64,000 nt of DNA from Enterococcus sp. RIT-PI-f (lineage in GTDB: Bacteria > Bacillota > Bacilli > Lactobacillales > Enterococcaceae), in NCBI RefSeq assembly GCF_001297065.1, contig NZ_LHOX01000012.1:124001-188000 (forward strand), written 5' to 3'. Within the stretch, counting starts at the first letter, position 1. Each line of letters starts with the position of its first letter. Position numbers and translations under genes: made by a program. Below the pieces are notes generated by a model, which ran no database searches, had not been told where the DNA came from, and saw only the letters and a program-made list of their open reading frames with translations. Shown here piece by piece: positions 39,565 to 49,771 of the stretch.

Positions 39565-40534
39565 TCTCTACATCCTTTCTATCAGACATCGTCTGTTGTT
39601 GTTGTCGATTGATAAAGTCCAAGACTTTGGGCCAATATTCAGGCGCATCTGTGACCGCTTGTAAGTGGCCCATCCCTGGAAAAATAATTTGCTGTTTTTC
39701 CCCCGCCGTGGCTTCCATCAATGTATTGGATTCACTGACAGCTAAAAAACTATCTGATTCACCATGCAAGAATAACACCGGTAAATGGTTGCTGCCGATT
39801 TGTCGTGTCACCGAGATCTGCAAAAAGGGATAGCCCACCAACTGTTTGCTATATCGATTCGCGATGCGCAAAAAACGTTTGATCGGCAAGCGGGAAAATT
39901 GCGGCAAACTCGAACGAATCCCACTGTACACTGAAGTATAGCTGCTGTCTGCAATCAATCCGGAAACTTGTTCTGGCATCACTTCCCCGCTTGCCAGTAG
40001 CAAGGTCGCTGCCCCCATTCCTAGACCATACAGATAGATACGGCATTGATTGTCTTTTTCTAATACCTTGTCGATCCATAAAAGCAAATCCAGCCGATCT
40101 AGCCAACCTAAGCCAATTTCTTTGCCTTCACTTTGTCCATGGGCTCTTAAATCAGGCACCAATACATTATACCCTGCTTGCCAAAATTTTTCAGCAGGGC
40201 CCTGACAGTCCGACTGGCCATCGCTGCGATACCCGTGCAAACAAATCACCCACGTCTTTGCACATTGATCAAAGACTCTTGCTGTTAATAATAAATCATC
40301 CGCTGAAACCAATGTGCAGTCTGCCCCTTGGTTCCAAAATGCATCATCTGCATGATTGGTTCTTTTTTCATAAGGGATACCTAATTTCTTTCTGCCTTCT
40401 TTGCTGTACCATTCATTGTTCCGCATAATGATCGCCGAAACAAAATAACGAACACCTTTTTTAAGATGCGCAGTACGGTATACATAGGTTAAAAAGAAAC
40501 ATAAAACAAGTAATACGATCACTAACCAAATCAT
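39542..40534 (-). CDS. Membrane-anchored alpha/beta hydrolase with Gly at the nucleophile position
   Basis: 330-residue protein: an N-terminal membrane helix (about 2-20) then an alpha/beta hydrolase fold (about 75-310). HGYRSDG is the oxyanion region and VPDLRAHGQSEG a conserved strand. The nucleophile elbow reads YGLGMGAAT, where relatives have GxSxG, so the catalytic Ser is replaced by Gly (GGT CTA GGA ATG GGG). The acid (HGESDSF) and the histidine (GMGHLQAV) remain. It may be a pseudo-enzyme. A weak promoter (TTGGCT-18-TACACT on the minus strand) lies just upstream. It overlaps the small GNAT gene. Confidence 0.82.
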   Translation of the reverse strand: MIWLVIVLLVLCFFLTYVYRTAHLKKGVRYFVSAIIMRNNEWYSKEGRKKLGIPYEKRTNHADDAFWNQGADCTLVSADDLLLTARVFDQCAKTWVICLHGYRSDGQSDCQGPAEKFWQAGYNVLVPDLRAHGQSEGKEIGLGWLDRLDLLLWIDKVLEKDNQCRIYLYGLGMGAATLLLASGEVMPEQVSGLIADSSYTSVYSGIRSSLPQFSRLPIKRFLRIANRYSKQLVGYPFLQISVTRQIGSNHLPVLFLHGESDSFLAVSESNTLMEATAGEKQQIIFPGMGHLQAVTDAPEYWPKVLDFINRQQQQTMSDRKDVENGNQRRK

Positions 40535-40782
40535 AGGCGCCCCCCTCCATTTTAGTGTACCATTTACGCAGAAATTGAGCCAAAATTTCGAACAGAGGGC
40601 TGCCTTTTTTTGACATGTCTTATCTCATTCTTCAACACAAATAAAAAAGTTCGCACTGAAAGAAGATTTTATCCAATTCTACAAATAATTTGATAATCTA
40701 GGATAATCATTGTCCCGTTACTTTTTGTACACTTAGTTTCGGCAGTCAATTTGGACTGCAATACGTATATAGGAGAACAAGG
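40535..40782. other. Intergenic region between hydrolase and lipoprotein remnant
   Basis: AT-rich, no gene. It contains an inverted repeat CAGTC-AATTTG-GACTG (about 40744-40759), followed by GTATAT and the AGGAG ribosome site of the remnant at 40783. Confidence 0.5.
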
Positions 40783-40922
40783 ATGAAAAAACGTAACTTA
40801 CTTACCATTGCTGCATTATCGGTATTCTTTTAAGTGGGAACGATAGCACGCGCAATTTAAGTGAATCAGCAAATGAAATACGATCGATTGTCTTGGGCAC
40901 ATCATGGTCTAAAACAAGCGAT
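40783..40922 (+). pseudogene. Decayed lipoprotein gene start
   Basis: AGGAG precedes ATG 40783, which opens MKKRNLLTIAALSVFF, a lipoprotein-type signal peptide, but a TAA follows after 16 codons. In the next frame (from 40830) the text continues LSGNDSTRNLSESANE and then GTSWSKTSDKKY, which looks like the rest of a lipoprotein (lipobox LSGC followed by a Ser/Asn-rich tether) whose Cys codon and a base are lost. The frame then runs into the enolase terminator. I read it as the broken 5' end of a lipoprotein gene; the rest has been deleted. Confidence 0.6.
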
Positions 40923-40924
40923 AA

Positions 40925-40962
40925 AAAATACCTTTCGCTATTTACTAGCAGAAAGGTATTTT
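40925..40962 (-). terminator. Terminator of eno
   Basis: AAAATACCTTTCGCTA with TAGCAGAAAGGTATTTT, followed by T on the minus strand. It ends the glycolytic transcript and works on either strand. Confidence 0.88.
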
Positions 40963-40995
40963 ATCAGATAATCTTTGGCGTTTCCGCTGAAAAGA

Positions 40996-42327
<1,332 letters not shown>

Positions 42328-42356
42328 TTAAGGGTCGAGCCCTTGCGAACATATTC

Positions 42357-42385
42357 ATTGTAGTGAAAAAATCAGCATACTGCAA
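42357..42385 (-). promoter_or_regulatory. Internal promoter of eno
   Basis: Minus-strand TTGCAG (42385-42380) and TACAAT (42362-42357), spacer 17 bases, in the tpiA-eno gap. A short hairpin AAGGGCTCGACCCTT follows in the leader. Confidence 0.72.
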
Positions 42386-42408
42386 ATGATAATTTCATGA
42401 AAATAAAA

Positions 42409-43224
<816 letters not shown>

Positions 43225-43233
43225 CGTGATTGA

Positions 43234-44424
43234 TTATTTGTCGTTGATTGCAGCTAATCCAGGTAATGTTTTGCCTTCTAATAATTCTAGACTGGCACCG
43301 CCACCTGTTGAAATGTGGGTGAATTTATCAGCAAAACCTAATTGTTCAGCTGCAGCTGCAGAGTCACCGCCACCGATGATCGTCGTTGCATCTTCAAGGT
43401 TAGCGATTGCTTCACAAACACCGATCGTACCATTAGCAAAATTAGACATTTCGAATACACCCATAGGGCCATTCCAAACAACTGTTTTTGCACCTTTTAA
43501 TGTTTCTGCAAACAAGGCAATCGTTTCAGGTCCGATATCTAAGCCCATTTGACCTGCAGGAACATCACCAGTATGTTCTTCAGTCGGTACATCGTTTGAG
43601 AATTCAGCTGCTGTGATTGAATCTACTGGCAACACTAATTTGTCGCCTGCTTTTTCGATCAATTCTTTCGCCAATTCAACTTTATCTGCTTCGACTAAAG
43701 AGTTGCCGATTTCCATTCCTTTGGCTTTGTAGAAAGTATACGTCATCCCGCCGCCAATCAAAATCTTGTCCGCTTTAGGAATCAAGTTTTCGATCACGCC
43801 GATTTTATCAGATACTTTCGCACCACCAAGGATCGCGATCATTGGACGTTTTGGTTCTTCGACTGCTTCGCCGATAAATTTGATTTCTTTTTCCATCAAG
43901 AAGCCAGCAACTGTTGGGATCCCAGTTGAAGCGATACCCACGTTTGATGCATGGGCGCGGTGTGCAGTACCGAAGGCATCATTCACAAATACATCACCTA
44001 ATGAAGCCCAGTATTTACCAAGTTCAGGATCGTTTTTGCTTTCTTTTTTGCCGTCAATATCTTCAAAACGTGTGTTTTCAAAGACAACCACATCGCCATC
44101 TTGCATATTGTTGATTGCTGTTTCTAATTTTTCGCCACGTGTTTCGTCAACAAAGGTAACATCTTTACCTAAAAGTTCACTTAAACGAGCAGCTACAGGT
44201 GCTAAGGATTTCCCTGCTTTATCTGCTTCTTCTTTTACACGGCCTAAGTGAGAAAATAGAATCGCTTTTCCACCATTTTCGATCACATAGTTGATTGTAG
44301 GTAATGCTGCTTTGATCCGTGTGTCGTCACCAATCACGCCGTCTTTTAACGGCACGTTGAAGTCTACACGTACAAGCACTTTTTTGTCTTTCACATCGAT
44401 ATCTTGGACTGTCTTTTTAGCCAT
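43234..44424 (-). CDS. pgk: Phosphoglycerate kinase
   Basis: Makes ATP and 3-phosphoglycerate in glycolysis, 396 residues starting [20 protein letters not shown] with the signature [11 protein letters not shown]. Nucleotide loop [13 protein letters not shown] and the conserved C-terminal [13 protein letters not shown] are intact. ATG 44424 follows AGGAGGCATCTCTTC. A terminator-like hairpin lies between gap and pgk. Confidence 0.98.
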   Translation of the reverse strand: MAKKTVQDIDVKDKKVLVRVDFNVPLKDGVIGDDTRIKAALPTINYVIENGGKAILFSHLGRVKEEADKAGKSLAPVAARLSELLGKDVTFVDETRGEKLETAINNMQDGDVVVFENTRFEDIDGKKESKNDPELGKYWASLGDVFVNDAFGTAHRAHASNVGIASTGIPTVAGFLMEKEIKFIGEAVEEPKRPMIAILGGAKVSDKIGVIENLIPKADKILIGGGMTYTFYKAKGMEIGNSLVEADKVELAKELIEKAGDKLVLPVDSITAAEFSNDVPTEEHTGDVPAGQMGLDIGPETIALFAETLKGAKTVVWNGPMGVFEMSNFANGTIGVCEAIANLEDATTIIGGGDSAAAAEQLGFADKFTHISTGGGASLELLEGKTLPGLAAINDK

Positions 44425-44451
44425 GAAGAGATGCCTCCTAATCATAATTGT

Positions 44452-44486
44452 AAAAAAAGCGGAGAAGCGCGCTGCTTCCCCGCTTT
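44452..44486 (-). terminator. Terminator-like hairpin between gap and pgk
   Basis: AAAGCGG-GAAGC pairs with GCTTC-CCGCTTT, followed by seven T on the minus strand. Everything about it fits an intrinsic terminator inside the operon, so only a fraction of transcripts should reach pgk, tpiA and eno. Confidence 0.82.
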
Positions 44487-44521
44487 CTCTTGCGATGGTT
44501 TTAAATTACTCGGCGCTAATC

Positions 44522-45523
44522 TTAAAGTTTAGCGAAGTATTCTAAAGTACGTACCAATTGTGCAGTGTAAGACATTTCATTGTCATACCAAGCAACAGTT
44601 TTAACTAATTGTTTGTCGCCAACAGTCATTACTTTAGTTTGAGTTGCATCAAATAATGAACCAAAAGTCATACCTACGATATCAGAAGAAACGATTTCGT
44701 CAGTGTTGTAACCATAAGATTCGTTTGAAGCATCTTTCATTGCTGCATTGATTTCATCAACAGTTACTTCTTTGTCAAGAACAGTAACTAATTCAGTTAA
44801 TGAACCAGTTGCAACTGGAACACGTTGTGCAGCGCCATCTAATTTACCGTTCAAGTCTGGGATTACTAAGCCGATAGCTTTAGCAGCACCAGTTGAGTTA
44901 GGTACGATGTTTGCAGCAGCAGCACGGGCACGGCGGAAGTCACCTTTAGGGTGTGGTCCGTCTAATGTCATTTGGTCACCTGTGTAAGCATGGATCGTTG
45001 TCATTAAGCCTTCGATAACACCAAATTTGTCATTTAATGTTTTAGCCATTGGTGCTAAACAGTTTGTTGTACATGAAGCACCTGAAATAACTGTTTCTTC
45101 ACCTGTTAAAGTTTCATGGTTTGTGTTGTAAACGATTGTTGGTACATCGTCTCCACCAGGAGCTGAGATAACTACACGTTTTGCACCAGCTGTTAAATGT
45201 TTTTCAGCAGCTGTTTTAGAAGTGAAGAATCCAGTACATTCTAACACGATTTCAACACCTAATTCGCCCCAAGGCAATTCTTCAGGGTTGCGGTTAGCTA
45301 AAACTTTGATTTCGTTGCCGTTCACGTTGAATGAACCTTCATGAACTTCAACTGTACCGTTGAAACGTCCTTGTGTTGTATCATATTTTAACAAGTGAGC
45401 TAACATTTTAGCATCTGTTAAGTCATTGATAGCCACAACTTCGATTCCTTCTACTTCTTGGATACGACGAAATGCTAAGCGTCCGATACGTCCAAATCCA
45501 TTAATACCTACTTTAACTGTCAT
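44522..45523 (-). CDS. gap: Glyceraldehyde-3-phosphate dehydrogenase
   Basis: NAD-dependent glycolytic enzyme, 333 residues. Catalytic cysteine loop [13 protein letters not shown]-terminal NAD fold [20 protein letters not shown] in part [10 protein letters not shown], and ending [23 protein letters not shown] follows AAGGAGG. Second gene of the cggR operon; probably very highly expressed because of the hairpin after it. Confidence 0.98.
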   Translation of the reverse strand: MTVKVGINGFGRIGRLAFRRIQEVEGIEVVAINDLTDAKMLAHLLKYDTTQGRFNGTVEVHEGSFNVNGNEIKVLANRNPEELPWGELGVEIVLECTGFFTSKTAAEKHLTAGAKRVVISAPGGDDVPTIVYNTNHETLTGEETVISGASCTTNCLAPMAKTLNDKFGVIEGLMTTIHAYTGDQMTLDGPHPKGDFRRARAAAANIVPNSTGAAKAIGLVIPDLNGKLDGAAQRVPVATGSLTELVTVLDKEVTVDEINAAMKDASNESYGYNTDEIVSSDIVGMTFGSLFDATQTKVMTVGDKQLVKTVAWYDNEMSYTAQLVRTLEYFAKL

Positions 45524-45564
45524 TTAAGATTTCCTCCTTATGAAAATCATAAAAATTATTTATT

Positions 45565-46602
45565 TTAAAGGGTTGCCCCTTTTAAAATCTCATTTGCGCA
45601 AGCTTCATCAGTGATGAGCCAGGTTTGTTTTGGTGCATTTTTCATATATGCATTGACCGCTTTGGCTTTTGATTTTCCGCCAGCGATCGCGAATACGATT
45701 GGGACTTGCTGCAGATCCTTTAACTGTAAGCCGATCCGCGGCACTTTATAGACCACTTCACCCGCTTCATTAAAGAAATACCCAAAAGATTCTGCTACTG
45801 CATTTTTTTGTTTCAACATCAAAATTTCTTTTTCAGACATTTTGCGTCTTGCTGCCATGTGTAAAGCTCGTCCAATACTATGAATAACACAATTTGCTTG
45901 ACTTATCAAGTTTAAGACATCAACGATCGCTGGTTCTTTCAATAAAAACTCATACGTGTTCATGCTTAATTGTTCCGGCACAAACAATGAACGATAATCA
46001 CCATTGGTCTGCATCGCCATCACAGAACTCACCGAGTTTGCTTGAACGTTGACTGACTCCCCGATCCCGCCTCTTGCGGGTACGAATAAGTTATGGCGTT
46101 TCGTTGTTTCTAGATTGGTCAATTCTTGTGCGACTTTTGCCATCGTGGTGCCACCCATGACTGCAATCGTATTGTCGCCTTCTGGCAGAAGCAAATCAAG
46201 TGATTCATTCAGCAATTGCCCAAATTCTGCAATCACTTTTGGCTGTCGATCACCATCTCCGCTGGCAATCAAACAACGTTCGATGCCAAAAATTTCTGAT
46301 AAGCGTTTTTCGATTTGATGCATACCGAACAACTGATCCATCAACGTCCCAATTTTGGTATACACTTCTTCTCCGTAGGCAGTCAATTGCATACCGCTTT
46401 TGGAAGAATCAATCAGTTTCAACTTTTTGAGGGTATCCGTCTCGGTTCTCAATACACGCTCGGTCATGGTCAAACTTTCTGAAAGTGTTCGGCGTCCGAC
46501 TGGTTGCATCCAATAGATGTTCCGTAAGATACGGTAACGTTCTTGGAGTACAGCAAGAATATCCGGGGTGATTGCCTCAATCAATTTTAATTCATCGAGC
46601 AT
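45565..46602 (-). CDS. cggR: Central glycolytic genes repressor CggR
   Basis: SorC/DeoR-type repressor of the gap operon, 345 residues. N-terminal winged helix (about 20-75, VGRRTLSESLTMTERVLR) and a C-terminal sugar-binding domain (about 90-340, VMGGTTMAKVAQEL, FAIAGGKSKAKA). In Bacillus fructose-1,6-bisphosphate releases it from DNA. It is the first gene of the operon it controls; its operator lies directly upstream. rpoN is the next gene upstream on the same strand. Confidence 0.93.
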   Translation of the reverse strand: MLDELKLIEAITPDILAVLQERYRILRNIYWMQPVGRRTLSESLTMTERVLRTETDTLKKLKLIDSSKSGMQLTAYGEEVYTKIGTLMDQLFGMHQIEKRLSEIFGIERCLIASGDGDRQPKVIAEFGQLLNESLDLLLPEGDNTIAVMGGTTMAKVAQELTNLETTKRHNLFVPARGGIGESVNVQANSVSSVMAMQTNGDYRSLFVPEQLSMNTYEFLLKEPAIVDVLNLISQANCVIHSIGRALHMAARRKMSEKEILMLKQKNAVAESFGYFFNEAGEVVYKVPRIGLQLKDLQQVPIVFAIAGGKSKAKAVNAYMKNAPKQTWLITDEACANEILKGATL

Positions 46603-46618
46603 GATACATCCTCCCGTT

Positions 46619-46655
46619 GGACAACTTTCGTCCTACAATGACTTAAAATGACCCA
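46619..46655. promoter_or_regulatory. CggR operator upstream of cggR-gap
   Basis: On the minus strand TGGGTC-N6-AGTC-N4-TAGGAC-N6-TGTCC. Spacing N6, N4, N6 equals that of the Bacillus subtilis operator CGGGAC-N6-TGTC-N4-CGGGAC-N6-TGTC. It lies downstream of the promoter, where CggR acts as a roadblock in Bacillus. Confidence 0.8.
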
Positions 46656-46697
46656 TTGACTGTAAAAAAAATACGTTTTGTATTTCCTACACCAATA

Positions 46698-46726
46698 ATA
46701 GTAGCACTTCTGGCCGTTATACGCAA
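46698..46726 (-). promoter_or_regulatory. Probable promoter of the cggR operon
   Basis: Minus-strand TTGCGT (46726-46721) and TACTAT (46703-46698), spacer 17 bases, about 40 bases before the CggR operator. Confidence 0.55.
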
Positions 46727-46795
46727 CTATTTCAATTGTAAATCGTCAGTTTTTCGGAAAATATTCACATAATGAGAAGTTTTAGTCAATCAATG

Positions 46796-46833
46796 AAAAA
46801 TGGAAAGGCTTTGGCTCGCGCCTCGCCTTTCCA
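46796..46833 (-). terminator. Terminator of rpoN
   Basis: TGGAAAGGC pairs with GCCTTTCCA (loop of 15 bases), followed by TTTTT on the minus strand. Confidence 0.85.
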
Positions 46834-46851
46834 TGATGTAAACTGCACACT

Positions 46852-48168
46852 TTAATCAAACCGCTTTCGCTTAGAAGATCCTTGGATGCCCATCGCTTCT
46901 CTATATTTCGCGACGGTTCGACGGGAAATATCAATACCTTGACTTTTCAACTGATCTGTCAATTTTTGATCGGATAGTGGCTTCTGCTTGTTTTCTTCCT
47001 CAATCAACGCTTTAAGCGCCTGTTTGATTGCTTTCGTTGTCAGATCATCGCCATCTTCTTGTGTCGATACCTTTTGGCCGAAGAACATTTTTAGTTCAAA
47101 CACACCAAAATTCGTTTCCAAATATTTTCCATTCACAGCACGACTGACTGTTGATTCATGGACACCGATCGCTTCAGCAATTTCTTTCAAGATCATCGGC
47201 TTCAAAGGGCGTGCCGGATCGGTAAAGAAAGCCTGTTGACGAGTCATGATTTGTTCACCGACGCGGTAAATTGTATCGCCTCGTTGTTGGAGTGTTTTTT
47301 TGAGCCATTCGAATTCTTGTGCTTTGTTTTCTAAGTAGCGCTGTACTTCTTGGTCTCCACTTTGTTTCAAGCGGTCAAAATACCCTTGCTGAAAATGCAC
47401 TTCCGGCAATGCCCGCTTATTAGAAGAGAGCACTGGCACCCCTTTTTCGATCCTTACGCTCAAATCAGGAACGACATATAAACCGTCTGAAGAACCAAAA
47501 GCCGCCCCTGGCGTAGGTGTCAGCGTTTGAATATAATCAAAAACGACTTGAACGTCAGAAAGGGCGATCTGCAATCCTTTGGCAATCTTCTCCCATTTGC
47601 GCCCAGCCAGATCATCAAAATACTCTTCTAAAATGATATATGCCAATGGCGGGGCATAATCATCTCTTTCTGTCTGCAGCATGAGGCATTCCCGCAAATC
47701 TCTGGCACCCACACCTGCTGGATCTAATTGCTGGATCAAAGTCAACGCATCTAGTACTTGGATCGGCGATGCGCCCATTTGCTGTGCCGCTTGCGCCAGA
47801 TCAATTGTCAAAAAGCCGTTCAGATCAATTGACTCTACCAGAAACAATACGATCGTTCGCAAAAACGTATCCCGATAATTCAGATGGACTTGCTCGATCA
47901 GATATTCAAACAAAGAAGTCTGTTGATCTGGAATCTGACTCAAGTAGTCCATCATTTGATCAGAGGACTGACTGCTTTTCGCTGGGATGATTGGTGTGTC
48001 GTATTCACCGAGTTCAATCAGCGGATTTTCCAGCGCTTGATCGTCGATATACGCAATCAATTCATCCGCAGAAAACTGCAACACTTGGATCGACTGCTGT
48101 AATTTCTGCGTCATAGCAAGCTTTTGCGTTTGTTTTTGCTGTTGAGAAAATTGCTGTTGAAATTTCAT
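46852..48168 (-). CDS. rpoN: RNA polymerase sigma-54 factor
   Basis: Sigma-54, which needs an ATP-driven enhancer protein to open promoters; in enterococci it mainly drives mannose-family PTS operons. 438 residues: Gln-rich activator region (QQQFSQQQKQTQKLAMTQKLQQ, key part QLQQSI), core-binding region, and a C-terminal DNA-binding region ending in the RpoN box (RRTVAKYRE). AGGGGTAGA precedes two ATGs; the second (48168) is better spaced. No enhancer-binding protein is in the window. The position before cggR matches Listeria sigL-cggR. Confidence 0.95.
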   Translation of the reverse strand: MKFQQQFSQQQKQTQKLAMTQKLQQSIQVLQFSADELIAYIDDQALENPLIELGEYDTPIIPAKSSQSSDQMMDYLSQIPDQQTSLFEYLIEQVHLNYRDTFLRTIVLFLVESIDLNGFLTIDLAQAAQQMGASPIQVLDALTLIQQLDPAGVGARDLRECLMLQTERDDYAPPLAYIILEEYFDDLAGRKWEKIAKGLQIALSDVQVVFDYIQTLTPTPGAAFGSSDGLYVVPDLSVRIEKGVPVLSSNKRALPEVHFQQGYFDRLKQSGDQEVQRYLENKAQEFEWLKKTLQQRGDTIYRVGEQIMTRQQAFFTDPARPLKPMILKEIAEAIGVHESTVSRAVNGKYLETNFGVFELKMFFGQKVSTQEDGDDLTTKAIKQALKALIEEENKQKPLSDQKLTDQLKSQGIDISRRTVAKYREAMGIQGSSKRKRFD

Positions 48169-48222
48169 CATTCTACCCCTTGTTTTTTTCTTTAAAATTG
48201 GTTAAACTATTATTTGTGCTTC

Positions 48223-48294
48223 GCGCCTTTAGTGTAGTGGATATCACGTAAGATTCCGGTTCTTGAGACGGGGGTTCGATTCCCTCAAGGCGCG
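48223..48294 (+). tRNA. tRNA-Arg (anticodon CCG)
   Basis: 72-nt cloverleaf: acceptor GCGCCTT with AAGGCGC and discriminator G; T-loop GGTTCGATTCC; anticodon loop TTCCGGT gives CCG, which reads CGG. CCA is not encoded. It is divergent from rpoN and stands alone. Confidence 0.93.
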
Positions 48295-48357
48295 TTTTTT
48301 TATCGCTTCAATTCATTCAGTATACTTGTTTTTGACCGATAATTCAAAAACCATCTT

Positions 48358-48386
48358 AGGATTGCTTACAGCAATCCTTTTTTTGT
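48358..48386 (+). terminator. Terminator downstream of tRNA-Arg
   Basis: AGGATTGC-TTACA-GCAATCCT followed by seven T on the plus strand, 64 bases after the tRNA. It most likely ends the tRNA-Arg transcript. Confidence 0.8.
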
Positions 48387-48436
48387 GCCTAAATGAGCAA
48401 GGCATTCAATGACTGGATGCCAAATGGAGCGGCGCA

Positions 48437-48463
48437 AAAAAAGAAGAGGATTATTCCTCTTCT
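48437..48463 (-). terminator. Terminator overlapping the rpoE end
   Basis: AAGAAGAGGA-ATAA-TCCTCTTCTT followed by T on the minus strand. The acidic tail codons (GAA/GAG) of rpoE form the left arm, so coding and termination share sequence. Confidence 0.78.
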
Positions 48464-49056
48464 TCCTCTTCTGCAAAATCATCTTCTTCATCATCATCGA
48501 TGATCGTTAAATCTTCTTCAATGTTGCCTGGCAACTCTTCTTCGTCATCGTCGTTGTTGTCAGCGCCGATTTCTTGCAGATCAGAGTTGTAAGCAGAGAT
48601 TTCTTCATCTTCGTCGTCATCATCATCAAAGAGATCGTCTTCTTCGTCTTCAGATAAATCAGCATCTTCAGGATCGTCATCGTTATAGTCGATTGCATCT
48701 TCATCATCATTGATAAAGGCATTGACTTTTTTACGTTTGCGACGACGTGGCGTATCTTCATCTTCGTCATCCACACCATGATTGACTTCTTCATCAATCG
48801 AATCAATGGCATACCATGAACGCAAGCCCCAACGGTTGTCACCTAAAGAAATAAAACTACCATCAATATTCAAGTCAGTATAAAACTGTGCCAATGAATC
48901 ACGAATTTCACTATCGGATGTTTCAAGATAATTTTGGATTTGGTTGACCAAATCAGAAAAATCCATTACATCTCCACGTTGTTCTAAAATTGCATGGGCA
49001 ACTTCAATCATTGATAATTCGTGTTTGTTTACACCTTCAAATACATTAATTTCCAA
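48451..49056 (-). CDS. rpoE: DNA-directed RNA polymerase delta subunit
   Basis: Gram-positive RNA polymerase subunit that aids recycling and promoter selectivity. About 201 residues: a folded N-terminal HARE-HTH domain ([16 protein letters not shown]...[10 protein letters not shown], about 10-85), a short basic patch (RRRKRKK) and a long Asp/Glu tail (about 110-201). TTG 49056 lies 10 bases after AAAGGA and gives the usual M-E-I start; GTG 49065 is possible but abuts the ribosome site. Own promoter upstream. Confidence 0.93.
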   Translation of the reverse strand: MEINVFEGVNKHELSMIEVAHAILEQRGDVMDFSDLVNQIQNYLETSDSEIRDSLAQFYTDLNIDGSFISLGDNRWGLRSWYAIDSIDEEVNHGVDDEDEDTPRRRKRKKVNAFINDDEDAIDYNDDDPEDADLSEDEEDDLFDDDDDEDEEISAYNSDLQEIGADNNDDDEEELPGNIEEDLTIIDDDEEDDFAEEEEEE

Positions 49057-49087
49057 ACTGGACACGTCCTTTCACAGTCTACTCCTA

Positions 49088-49116
49088 ATCATACAAAATT
49101 GTTGATCAAATTGCAA
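49088..49116 (-). promoter_or_regulatory. rpoE promoter
   Basis: Minus-strand TTGCAA (49116-49111) and TATGAT (49093-49088) with a 17-base spacer, about 30 bases before the start. Confidence 0.75.
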
Positions 49117-49142
49117 TTTTTTCTTTTAGAATTTATGATCCT

Positions 49143-49580
49143 TTATGCTGTAAATTCAAGAGCCAGTTTATAGGCACCAATTTTATCCGTTGCCATGAAC
49201 AAATCATACTCAATATCGACTTTGCCAGAATAAGGACGATCTTTCAGACTGACATGCATATGATTGGTAAAGGTATGAAACATCATGCTGCCGTATGGGG
49301 TTTGATAACTTGTTTCCAACCGCTCCTTATAGGCAAATTTCAAACGCATCCGCATTTCACCCGAGCGGATCAACTGGATCACGCCATCTGGCATGATTTT
49401 CATGGTAACAGGAATCTCTTCCCCGTCTGGTTGGATTTCTTTGTATCTTATGTATAAGGTATCGCCAATCTTCACCGCTTGTCCTTGTAAATCAAAGAGA
49501 AAATCTTCTGTCTGATCGCCTTGACGAACATTCGTGGTCAAATGGATCGAAATCGGTACACCTTGTGACAATTCTTGCAT
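49143..49580 (-). CDS. DUF1934 (YwiB) family protein
   Basis: 145-residue small beta-barrel protein with a fold like calycins; function unknown. ISIHLTTNVRQGDQTEDF, GDTLYIRYKE and the alternating beta strands to the end YDLFMATDKIGAYKLALEF fit the family. ATG follows GGAGGCAATAAAGA. A TTGACA (49641-49636 on the minus strand) suggests its own promoter. Upstream on the same strand from rpoE in many Firmicutes. Confidence 0.83.
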   Translation of the reverse strand: MQELSQGVPISIHLTTNVRQGDQTEDFLFDLQGQAVKIGDTLYIRYKEIQPDGEEIPVTMKIMPDGVIQLIRSGEMRMRLKFAYKERLETSYQTPYGSMMFHTFTNHMHVSLKDRPYSGKVDIEYDLFMATDKIGAYKLALEFTA

Positions 49581-49771
49581 TCTTTATTGCCTCCTTCACA
49601 GATTTCACTCTCATTCTTGCTTTTTTTCACACATTTGTCAATCATTTCAACTAGTCCATTTTTGATCGACAGCATGAAAATAAGTTGAATCATTTCATTC
49701 TTTTACTTAATTGTCGCATAATCGTATATAATAAAGACATAGACTGATAGATAAAGGAGTTTGAACGCGTC

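Noticed and set aside
48451-48700. GAT/GAA-rich stretch as a DNA repeat array
   Set aside because: It codes for the normal Asp/Glu tail of RNA polymerase delta.
48507-48842. Met/Lys/Thr-rich frame inside rpoE
   Set aside because: Frame-shifted reading of the repetitive GAT/GAA codons of the delta acidic tail.
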